Source: CAMDPA01 sp050186055 (lineage in GTDB: Bacteria; Pseudomonadota; Alphaproteobacteria; Rhizobiales; Hyphomicrobiaceae). Taken from it: 19,246 nucleotides of DNA. The position numbers and the translations under genes were made by a program. The DNA is taken from NCBI GenBank assembly GCA_050186055.1, contig JBFWYV010000062.1:1-19246 (forward strand). Direction: 5' to 3'. The notes beneath the pieces were generated by a model. That model saw only the letters and a list, made by a program, of their open reading frames with translations. It did not search any database and had not been told where the DNA came from. The stretch's first letter is position 1, and each line of letters opens with the position of its first letter. Below are positions 10,407 to 17,555 of this stretch, in pieces.

Positions 10407-10670
10407 GAGGATCGGTACGCCCTGACATCTCGAGACCACGGTGCATAAACCTCGGGGACTTCAGCCTGCCGGAGACACCGCAAACGCTTGCTGCGCTTGC
10501 GAGCTTCCCCCATCCCGGGCACCCGCGACGACTTGACCGATCATGGCTGCCTGCTTTCGCGCACAGCTTTGTGGTCCAGGAATGCAGGCTTTGCCAAGTC
10601 AAGGCCATCGCCATGACAGAATCTTGACCGACATGATCTGCGATCAGGCCAACGCGTTCATTCGAGGATT
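10407..10670. promoter_or_regulatory. Divergent intergenic region, ChaN gene / DUF2939-like gene
   Basis: 264 bases between divergent genes, expected to hold both promoters. I see isolated TTGACC hexamers on the plus strand (for example near 10625) but no matching -10 box, and no clear operator. GAGGA just before 10671 is the ribosome-binding site of the plus-strand gene. Short open frames here are not supported. Confidence 0.45.
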
Positions 10671-11240
10671 ATGATGCGTCGACTCCTCCTGATGGTATCA
10701 GTTCTCGTCATTGGGGCCGGGCTCTACGTCGCCTCTCCGTTCAGGGCGGCGTGGGCGCTGCGCGAGGCGATCAAGACCGGCGACACCAGAACCATCGAGC
10801 GCAAGATCGAATGGAAGAGTGTCCGTGAAAGCCTGCGCAAGTCGCTGGCGCACAATCCCCGGCTCCTGCCCGAGGTCAACAAGGTCGGCGCCGAGATTCG
10901 TCCGACGATGTGGCAGCGCGTCAAATGGGCCTTCGGGAGCTCGATGCTCGACCGCTTCCTGGAGACCTACGTTACGCCCGAGGGCATGCACAAACTCTAC
11001 AAATATCGCATGACCTGGAACAGCCATGTCAAAGGGCTGCCGCCCGATGACTCGCTGCCGCTCCCGGAACGCCTGAAGAAATTCTATAGCAGGATCCTGC
11101 GCGCCGAATTCCTCTCGCCGACGCGCTTCGAGATCGAGATCGTCGACAAGGATACGCCCACCCGCGCCTATGTCGGCCTGTTCGAACTCGACTGGACCGA
11201 ATGGAAGCTCACCAGCTTGAAGATCGCCAACAAGGTCTAA
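10671..11240 (+). CDS. DUF2939-like membrane-anchored protein, function unknown
   Basis: 189 residues. A single N-terminal hydrophobic helix (LLLMVSVLVIGAGLYVASPF, residues 5-24) probably anchors it in the inner membrane with the rest in the periplasm. The following WALREAIKTGDTRTIERKIEWKSVRESLRKSL pattern, split over residues 28-59, with a helix-loop of small domain and a conserved hydrophobic-aromatic C-terminus (VGLFELDWTEWKLTSLKI) fits the DUF2939 family. No catalytic motif is visible. Tandem ATG codons at 10671 and 10674 follow GAGGA; the second has the better spacing. Its stop codon directly abuts the azlD stop codon of the opposite strand with no base between. Confidence 0.78.
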   Translation: MMRRLLLMVSVLVIGAGLYVASPFRAAWALREAIKTGDTRTIERKIEWKSVRESLRKSLAHNPRLLPEVNKVGAEIRPTMWQRVKWAFGSSMLDRFLETYVTPEGMHKLYKYRMTWNSHVKGLPPDDSLPLPERLKKFYSRILRAEFLSPTRFEIEIVDKDTPTRAYVGLFELDWTEWKLTSLKIANKV

Positions 11241-11588
11241 TCACGGACCGGACAGCCACAGCTTGCCGACGGCAATGACGGCGGCGGCCATGCAGACTCC
11301 CTGCCAGGGCTTGCCGTATCGCAGCAGGACTCCGACCCCGGCCGCCACCGCCGCCAGGCGGATTTCCAGCCCGACCTGCGCAAGTGCTCCGGATGGAAAC
11401 AGCATCAACCGGGCCACGAGCGCCGCGATCAGCGAGGTGGAGACGAACTTCACCCATTTGAAAATCTCATCCTGCGGATTGAGGCTGCGGCCGAGAGCAT
11501 ATCCCGCCCAGCGCCACGGCTCGTGCACCAGTGCCGCCAGCGCCACGAGCCCAAGCAATCCGAACAGGCCTTCGCTGAATGTGCTCAT
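11241..11588 (-). CDS. azlD: AzlD-family branched-chain amino acid transport subunit
   Basis: 115-residue membrane protein with about four hydrophobic segments (FGLLGLVALAALV near 9-21; FVSTSLIAALVARLMLF near 48-64; LEIRLAAVAAGVGVLLRY; VCMAAAVIAVGKLW). This is the small partner of AzlC; in Bacillus and others the AzlCD pair exports branched-chain amino acids or their analogues. It starts 3 bases after the azlC stop (ATG at 11588), which fits a two-gene operon. The start is well supported because an earlier start would overlap azlC strongly. Confidence 0.9.
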   Translation of the reverse strand: MSTFSEGLFGLLGLVALAALVHEPWRWAGYALGRSLNPQDEIFKWVKFVSTSLIAALVARLMLFPSGALAQVGLEIRLAAVAAGVGVLLRYGKPWQGVCMAAAVIAVGKLWLSGP

Positions 11589-11591
11589 GTT

Positions 11592-12338
11592 CTACCGGCT
11601 CACGACATAGGCGATCGTGCCGCCGGCCAGCCCCGCGACGACAAGGTCGAGATCGGGCGAAACGAGATAGACGAAGGGGCCGATGACGACACCGAGGACA
11701 ATGGCCAGATACTCGGCCGCCAGCCTCGAGGAAGCCAGCATCGCCATCAGGAAGTAGCACGGCGTGAACGACATCAGCGCGGCCGATATCCCCACCGGCA
11801 CTGAGGCAGCCAGGATATAGCCGACACAGGCGCCGCTCACCGTACACAGCATGAAGGCGAGCCCGAAACCCAGCATGTGCGGCAGGCGAATTTCCGCCGG
11901 CAGCCGGTGCAGTCGACGATGCCCCTCGAGCCAGGCCGTCACCGCGATGAAGTGCACCGCGAACACCTCAAGCCATCGCCGGCCCTTCGGATCGCGCAGC
12001 ATCGGCGCCAGCGTGATCGTCATCGGCAGCATGCGCACGCCGGTCAGCGAGACTGCGACTGCGGCCGAGATCAGCGATGCACCCCGCCCGACCTGGTCAG
12101 CCAACACGACCTGCGCCGGCAAAGCGTAGAAGATGAACGACGTTGCAATGGCGAAATCGATGCTGAGCCCCATGTCCCGCACCAACGCGCCGAACCCCAG
12201 CGCGCTCCCCATCAGGACATAGCCCGGCGTGCTCAGGAACGAGGCCAGCCCGCGCCAGAACGCCTCCATCGGCCTCGCGGCAATGGCCCATTCGGGGACT
12301 TCGGCATCAATGGGTGGGGTATCGGTGGTCAAGGTCAC
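11592..12338 (-). CDS. azlC: AzlC-family branched-chain amino acid permease
   Basis: 248-residue inner-membrane protein with several hydrophobic helices. Family features are GYVLMGSALGFGALVRDMG (39-57), the FIFYALPAQVVLADQVGRG segment, LTGVRMLPMTITLAP, and HFIAVTAWLEG. Together with AzlD it forms an exporter of branched-chain amino acids or similar compounds; the exact substrate cannot be told from sequence. The start is GTG at 12338; no ATG lies near it and the next ATG (Met24) would remove part of the hydrophilic N-terminus only, so a shorter start remains possible. It is divergent from the molybdopterin gene, with a shared 175-base region containing an inverted repeat. Confidence 0.9.
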   Translation of the reverse strand: MTLTTDTPPIDAEVPEWAIAARPMEAFWRGLASFLSTPGYVLMGSALGFGALVRDMGLSIDFAIATSFIFYALPAQVVLADQVGRGASLISAAVAVSLTGVRMLPMTITLAPMLRDPKGRRWLEVFAVHFIAVTAWLEGHRRLHRLPAEIRLPHMLGFGLAFMLCTVSGACVGYILAASVPVGISAALMSFTPCYFLMAMLASSRLAAEYLAIVLGVVIGPFVYLVSPDLDLVVAGLAGGTIAYVVSR

Positions 12339-12380
12339 AGACGTTCGGCTTCTCGTGGCCGGGGGACCCTAGTTCAGTTC

Positions 12381-12409
12381 GGCGGCAGAACCGAATATAA
12401 AATGCCGCC
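12381..12409. promoter_or_regulatory. Inverted repeat flanking a -10-like box in the azlC / molybdopterin-gene divergent region
   Basis: GGCGGCA (12381-12387) and TGCCGCC (12403-12409) are perfect arms 15 bases apart. Between them is TATAAA (12396-12401), a good -10 box on the plus strand, and TATATT on the minus strand. The -35 matches are weak. This could be an operator over one or both promoters, or a hairpin at the 5' end of a transcript. The repeat is seen; the role is inferred. Confidence 0.5.
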
Positions 12410-12513
12410 TTGTCATGCGCGTCAGGGGGTCCGGCACCTTGACGTCGCGTGGCGCAGCTTCGACTATCCGCGCTAAGCGCCTGTCATCGCGCGATATCGG
12501 GGGTATGCGCCTC

Positions 12514-14919
12514 ATGGCGAGCATTGCAGACAAGAGCCGGGCCGCCGGCACGGGCATCGGCATGCCGGTTCCCCGCAAGGAGGACCGCCGCCTGCTCACC
12601 GGCAACGGCCGGTTCAGCGACGACGTGACCATGCCGGGCGAGGCATATGCGGTCATGCTTCGCTCGCCGCACGCACATGCCCGTATCACGCGGGTCGAGA
12701 CCGCGAACGCGCGCAGCGTCCCCGGTGTGATCGCAGTCCTGACCGGGGCCGACGTCCTGGCCGACGGCCTCGGCCCGATGCCGCTCGACCACAAGCCTCT
12801 CCCAGGTACCCAGCCTCCGCCTCGCAACGCGCCGCCGGGACCGGAACCGGTCCTCGCCAACGCCGACGGCACGCCGATCCCCGATACACCCTGCCCTGTC
12901 CTGACGCACGACGTCGTCCGCTTCACCGGCCAGGCCGTTGCCATGGTGGTCGCCGAGACGATCGCCGCCGCCAAGGACGGCGCCGAAGCGATAGAGATCG
13001 ACTACGAGCCATTGCCGGTGCTCGTCGACAGCCGCAAGGCTGCCGCCGCCGATGCCCCTCGCCTCTATGATCACCTGCCATCGAATATCGTCGTCGACGC
13101 CGAGATGGGCGATGCCGCCGCGACACGCGCCGCCTTCGCCAAGGCCGCCCACATCGTCGAGCTGAAGACAGCGATCCAGCGCGTGACGGGTGTGCCGATG
13201 GAGGCGCGTTCCAGCGTCGGCCGCTATGACGAAGAGAGCGGACGCTACATCCTGCATGCAGGTTCCGGCGGCATTGTCCGCCAGAAGCGGGAGATCGCCG
13301 CGATCCTCGGCGTCGACTTCGAGCAGGTCCGCATCACGGCCGACGATATCGGCGGCAACTTCGGCACCAAGAATTCGCTGTTCCCGGAGTTCCCCCTCTG
13401 CCTGTGGGCCGCAAAGCGTATCGGCCGCCCCGTCAAGTGGACAGCCGAGCGCACGGATGCGTTCCTCTCCGACCACCAGGGCCGCGACCTCTATTCAGAG
13501 GCCCGGCTGGCGCTCGACGCAGACGGCCGCGTTCTCGCCGTCGAGATCGACAACCTGTCGAACGTCGGCGCTTACGCTGCCTCGATGGTGCCGCTGCGCA
13601 AGGGCATGACCATCATCAGCGGCCTCTATCGCATACCCGCCGGACACGTGCGCGGCCGAACCGTGCTCACCAACACGCCGCCGACCATCCCCTATCGCAG
13701 CGCCGGCCGGCCGGAGGCGATGTTCATCATCGAACGGCTGATGGATCTCGCCGCTGCCAGGGTCGGGCTCGATCCCATCGAGATCCGTCGCCGCAATCTC
13801 GTGCGGCCCGACGAGCTTCCCTATCGCAACCCCGTCGGCTGCACCTACGACTGCGGCGAATACGAGCGCGCCATGGATGAAGCGCTGTCCATCGCCGACT
13901 GGTCGGGCTTCGAGGCGCGCAAGGCCGAGGCCCGTTCCCGAGGCAAGCTGCGCGGCATCGGCATCGGGAACTACATCGAGATCACGATGGGCCAGCCTCG
14001 CGAATGGTCCGAGGTGATCGTCGATCCCAAGGGCCGGATCGACGTCAACGTCGGCACCCTGTCGTCGGGCCAGGGCCACGAGACGAGCTACGCCCAGTGC
14101 GTATCGGACTGGCTCGGCGTAGGCTTCGAAGACGTTCGCATATTCGAGAACGACACCGACGTCGTCCCGGTCGGCGGCGGATCGCATTCCGGCCGCTCGA
14201 TGCGAATGGCAGGCTACGTGATGGGCCGCTGCGCGGAAGCCATCATCACCAAGGCGAAACGCATCGCCGCCCACGTTTTCGAGACGGCTCCCGGCAATAT
14301 CGCGTTCGCCGGCGGCATTCTCACCGTGACCAACACCAACCGGTCGATGAGCCTGTTCGAGGCCGCCGACGCCGGCCTGAGCAACGCGAGCCTGCCCGAC
14401 GACCTCAGGGGCCCACTCAAGGCCGCGCACGAGGAGTTGTTCAAGCAGGCGGGCTTTCCCTACGGCACCGCCGTTGCCGAGGTCGAGATCGACCCCGATA
14501 CCGGCGCCTTGGAGCTGGTGCGCTATTCGGCCGTGGATGACGTCGGACGCGCGATCAATCCGCTGATCCTGCATGGCCAGACGCACGGCGGCATCGCCCA
14601 GGGTGTCGGCCAGGCGCTTTGGGAGCACTGCCATTACGACGAGGAGACGGGCCAGTTGCTGTCGGCGTCGTTCATGGACTACGCAATGCCGCGCGCCGAC
14701 GTGCTGCCGTCGTTCGATACTGCGCTGAGCGAAGTGCCCGCCCCCTCCAATCCGCTGGGCGTGCGGGCAGGCGGCGAAGGCGGAACCACGCCTGCGCTTG
14801 CCGCAACCATCAATGCCGTGGTCAATGCACTTGCGCCATACGGCGTCACGCACCTGGACATGCCGGCGAGCCCGCTGCGCATCTGGAACGCAATTCGGCA
14901 AGCCCATGGCAATCGCTGA
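12514..14919 (+). CDS. Xanthine dehydrogenase/CoxL-family molybdopterin-binding large subunit, substrate unknown
   Basis: 801 residues from the ATG at 12514 (MASIADKSRA). It is the large subunit type of molybdenum hydroxylases, which insert water-derived oxygen into aldehydes, heterocycles, purines or CO. The aldehyde oxidase a/b-hammerhead domain spans about 15-170 and the Mo-cofactor domain about 200-790. Motifs: GGNFGTK at 280-286, the active-site loop PYRSAGRPE at 393-401 (true CO dehydrogenase has AYRCSFR; form II has AYRGAGR), SGQGHETSY at 518-526, GGGSHSGRSM at 554-563, and the catalytic Glu755 in RAGGEGGTTP. The common TQxPH site is replaced by GSGG (250-253). So it is not a CO dehydrogenase. 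The FAD and 2Fe-2S subunits normally encoded beside it are missing here. The preceding GGGGGT gives about 10-base spacing to this start; an upstream extension to 12415 is less likely. Confidence 0.9.
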   Translation: MASIADKSRAAGTGIGMPVPRKEDRRLLTGNGRFSDDVTMPGEAYAVMLRSPHAHARITRVETANARSVPGVIAVLTGADVLADGLGPMPLDHKPLPGTQPPPRNAPPGPEPVLANADGTPIPDTPCPVLTHDVVRFTGQAVAMVVAETIAAAKDGAEAIEIDYEPLPVLVDSRKAAAADAPRLYDHLPSNIVVDAEMGDAAATRAAFAKAAHIVELKTAIQRVTGVPMEARSSVGRYDEESGRYILHAGSGGIVRQKREIAAILGVDFEQVRITADDIGGNFGTKNSLFPEFPLCLWAAKRIGRPVKWTAERTDAFLSDHQGRDLYSEARLALDADGRVLAVEIDNLSNVGAYAASMVPLRKGMTIISGLYRIPAGHVRGRTVLTNTPPTIPYRSAGRPEAMFIIERLMDLAAARVGLDPIEIRRRNLVRPDELPYRNPVGCTYDCGEYERAMDEALSIADWSGFEARKAEARSRGKLRGIGIGNYIEITMGQPREWSEVIVDPKGRIDVNVGTLSSGQGHETSYAQCVSDWLGVGFEDVRIFENDTDVVPVGGGSHSGRSMRMAGYVMGRCAEAIITKAKRIAAHVFETAPGNIAFAGGILTVTNTNRSMSLFEAADAGLSNASLPDDLRGPLKAAHEELFKQAGFPYGTAVAEVEIDPDTGALELVRYSAVDDVGRAINPLILHGQTHGGIAQGVGQALWEHCHYDEETGQLLSASFMDYAMPRADVLPSFDTALSEVPAPSNPLGVRAGGEGGTTPALAATINAVVNALAPYGVTHLDMPASPLRIWNAIRQAHGNR

Positions 14920-14949
14920 GCAGCGTGCTCGGCCCAACCGGAGATCACC

Positions 14950-15570
14950 ATGATCGAACTTTATACCTGGATGACGGACAACGGCTACAAGGCACGGCAG
15001 GCGGCAGAGGAGAGCGGCCTTCCCTACGAGCTGAAACCGGTCAACATCCGCAACCGCGAACAGTTCGCGCCGGACTTTCTCAAGCTGAGCCCGGGCCACA
15101 AGATCCCCGCCCTCGTCGATACCGACGGTCCCGGCGGCAATCGCATCACGCTGTGCGAATCCGGCGCAATTCTGAAGTATCTCGGCGACAAGGCCGGCAA
15201 CGGGCTCTATCCCGCCGATCCGCTTCAGCGCATCCGGGTCGACCAGTGGCTGTTCTACGGCTCGGCGACATTCACCACCCTGGCCCAGCAGTTCGGCCAT
15301 TTCGTCGTGCGCTGGGACCAGGACGTGCCCAAGGCCAAGGCGTGGTACACCGGCGTGCTGAAGGACATGATGGCCACGCTCGACCGTCATCTCGCCGACA
15401 ACGAATACATGACCGGCAGCTACTCCGTCGCCGACATCTCGATGTACCCGGACGTTCACCTGCATGGCGTCAAGGACATCGGATTGGGCGAGTATCCGAA
15501 CCTCAAGCGCTGGCACGATACGATCGAGCAACGGCCTGCCGTGCAGCGCGCCTGGGTCCCGTTCGCCTGA
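14950..15570 (+). CDS. Glutathione S-transferase, Nu-class (YfcG-like)
   Basis: 206 residues. The N-terminal thioredoxin-fold domain (1-84) has the glutathione-binding features: Thr9 and Asn11 in WMTDNGYKA, where Nu-class enzymes such as YfcG use Thr and Asn in place of a catalytic Tyr/Ser/Cys; KIPALVD with cis-Pro53; and the ESGAILKYL motif with Glu70-Ser71. The C-terminal helical domain (about 92-206) has the YSVADISMYPDVH N-capping region typical of GSTs. Family members act as disulfide-bond reductases or peroxidases with glutathione; the substrate here is unknown. GGAG lies 7 bases before the ATG, and the gene starts 30 bases after the molybdopterin gene, so co-transcription is likely. 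Confidence 0.9.
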   Translation: MIELYTWMTDNGYKARQAAEESGLPYELKPVNIRNREQFAPDFLKLSPGHKIPALVDTDGPGGNRITLCESGAILKYLGDKAGNGLYPADPLQRIRVDQWLFYGSATFTTLAQQFGHFVVRWDQDVPKAKAWYTGVLKDMMATLDRHLADNEYMTGSYSVADISMYPDVHLHGVKDIGLGEYPNLKRWHDTIEQRPAVQRAWVPFA

Positions 15571-15645
15571 ACCGGGCATTGCCTTCACCGCATCGGGGAT
15601 AACGCCATCACGGATACGTTAGCTCAACTCGCGCTCGATCCCGCC

Positions 15646-16416
15646 GTGCGGGAGATCATCATATTGATTGTCACCGGCATCGCCGGTGGCATCCTGTCGT
15701 CGCTGCTTGGCGGCGCTGCGCTCGTCACATTCCCGACTCTGTTGGCGATCGGCCTCAGTCCCGTCTCCGCCGCGATCGCCAATACAGTGTCCCTGCTGCC
15801 GGTCAGCTTTACGGCCGCCTACTACGAACGGTCCAAACTTCCCAAGTTCGATCGCGCCCTCGTCAAGCTGATGATTTGCATGGTGGCGGGCTCGATGATG
15901 GGTTCAGCACTTCTTCTCGCGACGCCCGTCCGCGTGCTGGAGCTCCTCGTCCCCCTGCTGCTGGCCCTGGCGACCCTTCTGTTTGCCCGCGGCAGGCAAG
16001 TCGCGAAATGGGTGGAAGGCCGGGCGCAAGGGTCCGGAAGCGGCTCGCCGTGGGGGCGCACGGCTCGCGCCATGATCCCCGTCGGCATGTATGGCGGCTA
16101 CTTCGGCGCCGGCGCCGGTGTCCTGACGCTCGGCGTCCTTTCCGTCGGAGCACGAGGCGACTACCGCGTCGCCAATGCCATCAAGAACCTGCTGACCGGC
16201 ACAAGCGTCATGATGTCGATGGTCATTTACGCCTCGCAGGATGCGGTGCCCTGGCAGCCGGTGCTGCTGCTGATGGTGGGCGGGCTGGCAGGCTCCTGGA
16301 TCGGAGTCCGCATCTCCCGCATCGTACCGCGCGATGCCATGCACATCGCCATCGTCGCGATGGGAGCAATTCTGACCGTCGTCTACGCCGGCCGATACTG
16401 GCTCGGCTGGCTCTGA
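15646..16416 (+). CDS. TauE/SafE-family sulfite/anion exporter
   Basis: At least 256 residues with about eight hydrophobic segments. TauE/SafE signatures are present twice, as expected for an internal repeat: GGILSSLLGGAALVTFPTLLAIGLSP with AIANTVSLLP near the start, and GMYGGYFGAGAGVLTLGVL with AIKNLLTG in the second half. Family members move sulfite, sulfoacetate or other organic anions out of the cell; substrate unknown. The GTG at 15646 is the first usual start codon but has no Shine-Dalgarno. The frame is open upstream to the GST stop, and GGGGA (15595-15599) lies 7 bases before an in-frame ATC at 15607, which would give (M)TDTLAQLALDPAVREII and a 269-residue protein. It follows the GST gene on the same strand. 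Confidence 0.88.
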   Translation: MREIIILIVTGIAGGILSSLLGGAALVTFPTLLAIGLSPVSAAIANTVSLLPVSFTAAYYERSKLPKFDRALVKLMICMVAGSMMGSALLLATPVRVLELLVPLLLALATLLFARGRQVAKWVEGRAQGSGSGSPWGRTARAMIPVGMYGGYFGAGAGVLTLGVLSVGARGDYRVANAIKNLLTGTSVMMSMVIYASQDAVPWQPVLLLMVGGLAGSWIGVRISRIVPRDAMHIAIVAMGAILTVVYAGRYWLGWL

Positions 16417-16439
16417 TCCGCCGACGGCCGTAAAAAGAC

Positions 16440-17495
16440 CTACCTGAACCGTGCGTTGATTGCCTCCATCGCTTTCCCGCCCGGGCACAGCTCCTTGCAG
16501 TCGATCTCGTTCAGCGGTCGCGCCGATGATCCGATCACGTCGTGCAGGTCTCTCTGCTCCTCGTTGATATAAAGCAGGCCGGTCGCCACCCGCCCGTCGG
16601 CGGCATTCGAGCGGATCGTCTGGATCGCGGCATCAGGGTCGCGTGGGTCGTGCGCACCGTCGAGCTTGTGCAGAACGATCCGCCCGCCGTCGTGCAGCGT
16701 CACTGCCGTCGAGCTGCCTTCTTCGTAGTCCGCCGTGATCTCGTCACGCTCCGGCACGAAATCGAGCGGCCCCATCACCTGGTTGTGAGCCCGCACATAC
16801 TCGAAGCTCTTGGTCGATTGCGGATGATTGTTGAACGTCACGCACGGCGAGATCACATCGAGCAGCGCAAATCCGTTGTAGCCGATCGCAGCCTTGATCA
16901 ACGGGACGAGCTGCTTCTTGTCGCCGGAGAACGACCGGGCGACGAAACCGGCGCCGAGCTGGATCGCCATCTGACAGAGATCGATGGCGTCGAACGGATT
17001 GGCCTCGCCCTTTTTCGACGGCGAGGATTTGTCGTTGGTGGCCGAGAACTGCCCCTTGGTCAGCCCATAGCAGCCGTTGTTCATGACGATGTAGGTCATG
17101 TTCAACCGGCGGCGCACGGCATGCGCGAACTGGCCGAGACCGATCGAGGCGGTATCGCCGTCGCCCGACACGCCGATATAGATCAGGTCCTTGTTGGCCA
17201 TGTTGGCGCCCGTCGTCACCGACGGCATGCGCCCATGCACCGAATTGAAGCCGTGGCTCCGGTACATGAAGTAGGTTGGGGCTTTCGACGAGCACCCGAT
17301 GCCCGAAAGCTTGGCGATCCGATGCGCCGGGAGCGACAGCTCATAGGCGGCTTCGATCACCGCCGCGGTGATCGAATCATGGCCGCATCCGGCGCACAAC
17401 GTCGACATCGAGCCTTCGTAGTCGCGGTGGGTAAGCCCCAGCGCGTTGTGCGGCAGCGCCGGATGATGGGCGACAGGCTTGGCGATGTAGCTCAT
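16440..17495 (-). CDS. korB: 2-oxoacid (probably 2-oxoglutarate):ferredoxin oxidoreductase beta subunit
   Basis: 351 residues; the thiamine-diphosphate-binding subunit. Cys34 and Cys37 (CAGCGH), Cys68 (GIGCSS) and Cys218 (SPCVTF) are the 4Fe-4S ligands of this subunit type. The TPP/Mg motif runs from GDGD at 111-114 to MNNGCYGLTKGQ at 138-149. With KorA it interconverts 2-oxoglutarate + CoA + oxidised ferredoxin and succinyl-CoA + CO2 + reduced ferredoxin; the subfamily assignment to 2-oxoglutarate rests on general resemblance to KorB and on the fused KorA partner. It lies 60 bases downstream of korA in the same orientation, with GAAGGAT as a ribosome-binding site before the ATG at 17495. It ends 23 bases from the convergent TauE gene; no T-run terminator is seen. 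Confidence 0.94.
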   Translation of the reverse strand: MSYIAKPVAHHPALPHNALGLTHRDYEGSMSTLCAGCGHDSITAAVIEAAYELSLPAHRIAKLSGIGCSSKAPTYFMYRSHGFNSVHGRMPSVTTGANMANKDLIYIGVSGDGDTASIGLGQFAHAVRRRLNMTYIVMNNGCYGLTKGQFSATNDKSSPSKKGEANPFDAIDLCQMAIQLGAGFVARSFSGDKKQLVPLIKAAIGYNGFALLDVISPCVTFNNHPQSTKSFEYVRAHNQVMGPLDFVPERDEITADYEEGSSTAVTLHDGGRIVLHKLDGAHDPRDPDAAIQTIRSNAADGRVATGLLYINEEQRDLHDVIGSSARPLNEIDCKELCPGGKAMEAINARFR

Positions 17496-17555
17496 GCTGG
17501 TATCCTTCGATCCCTCGCGACCAAACAGCCATTGGCGATCAGGCCGGGAAAGCCT

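Noticed and set aside
9198..10448. 416-codon plus-strand open frame opposite the methyltransferase and ChaN genes
   Set aside because: Spans two supported genes on the minus strand, is extremely rich in Arg and Pro, and has no ribosome-binding site.
10162..10614. 150-codon minus-strand open frame over the ChaN start and the divergent spacer
   Set aside because: Its second half is out of frame with ChaN codons and its first half has no motif. The signal peptide of ChaN supports the other frame.
12514..14919. Reading the large subunit as an aerobic CO dehydrogenase (coxL)
   Set aside because: The AYRCSFR loop of true CoxL is absent (PYRSAGRPE here) and coxM and coxS are not adjacent.
13495..15588. 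697-codon open frame on the minus strand, antisense to the molybdopterin gene and the GST gene
   Set aside because: It crosses two well-supported genes on the other strand, has no recognisable domain and a composition rich in His, Arg, Gly and Asp. Long antisense frames are expected in GC-rich DNA.
16417..16440. ACGGCCGT palindrome and A5/T5 run between the TauE gene and korB as a bidirectional terminator
   Set aside because: The T-run does not follow the stem in the proper order on either strand, and the stem is short.
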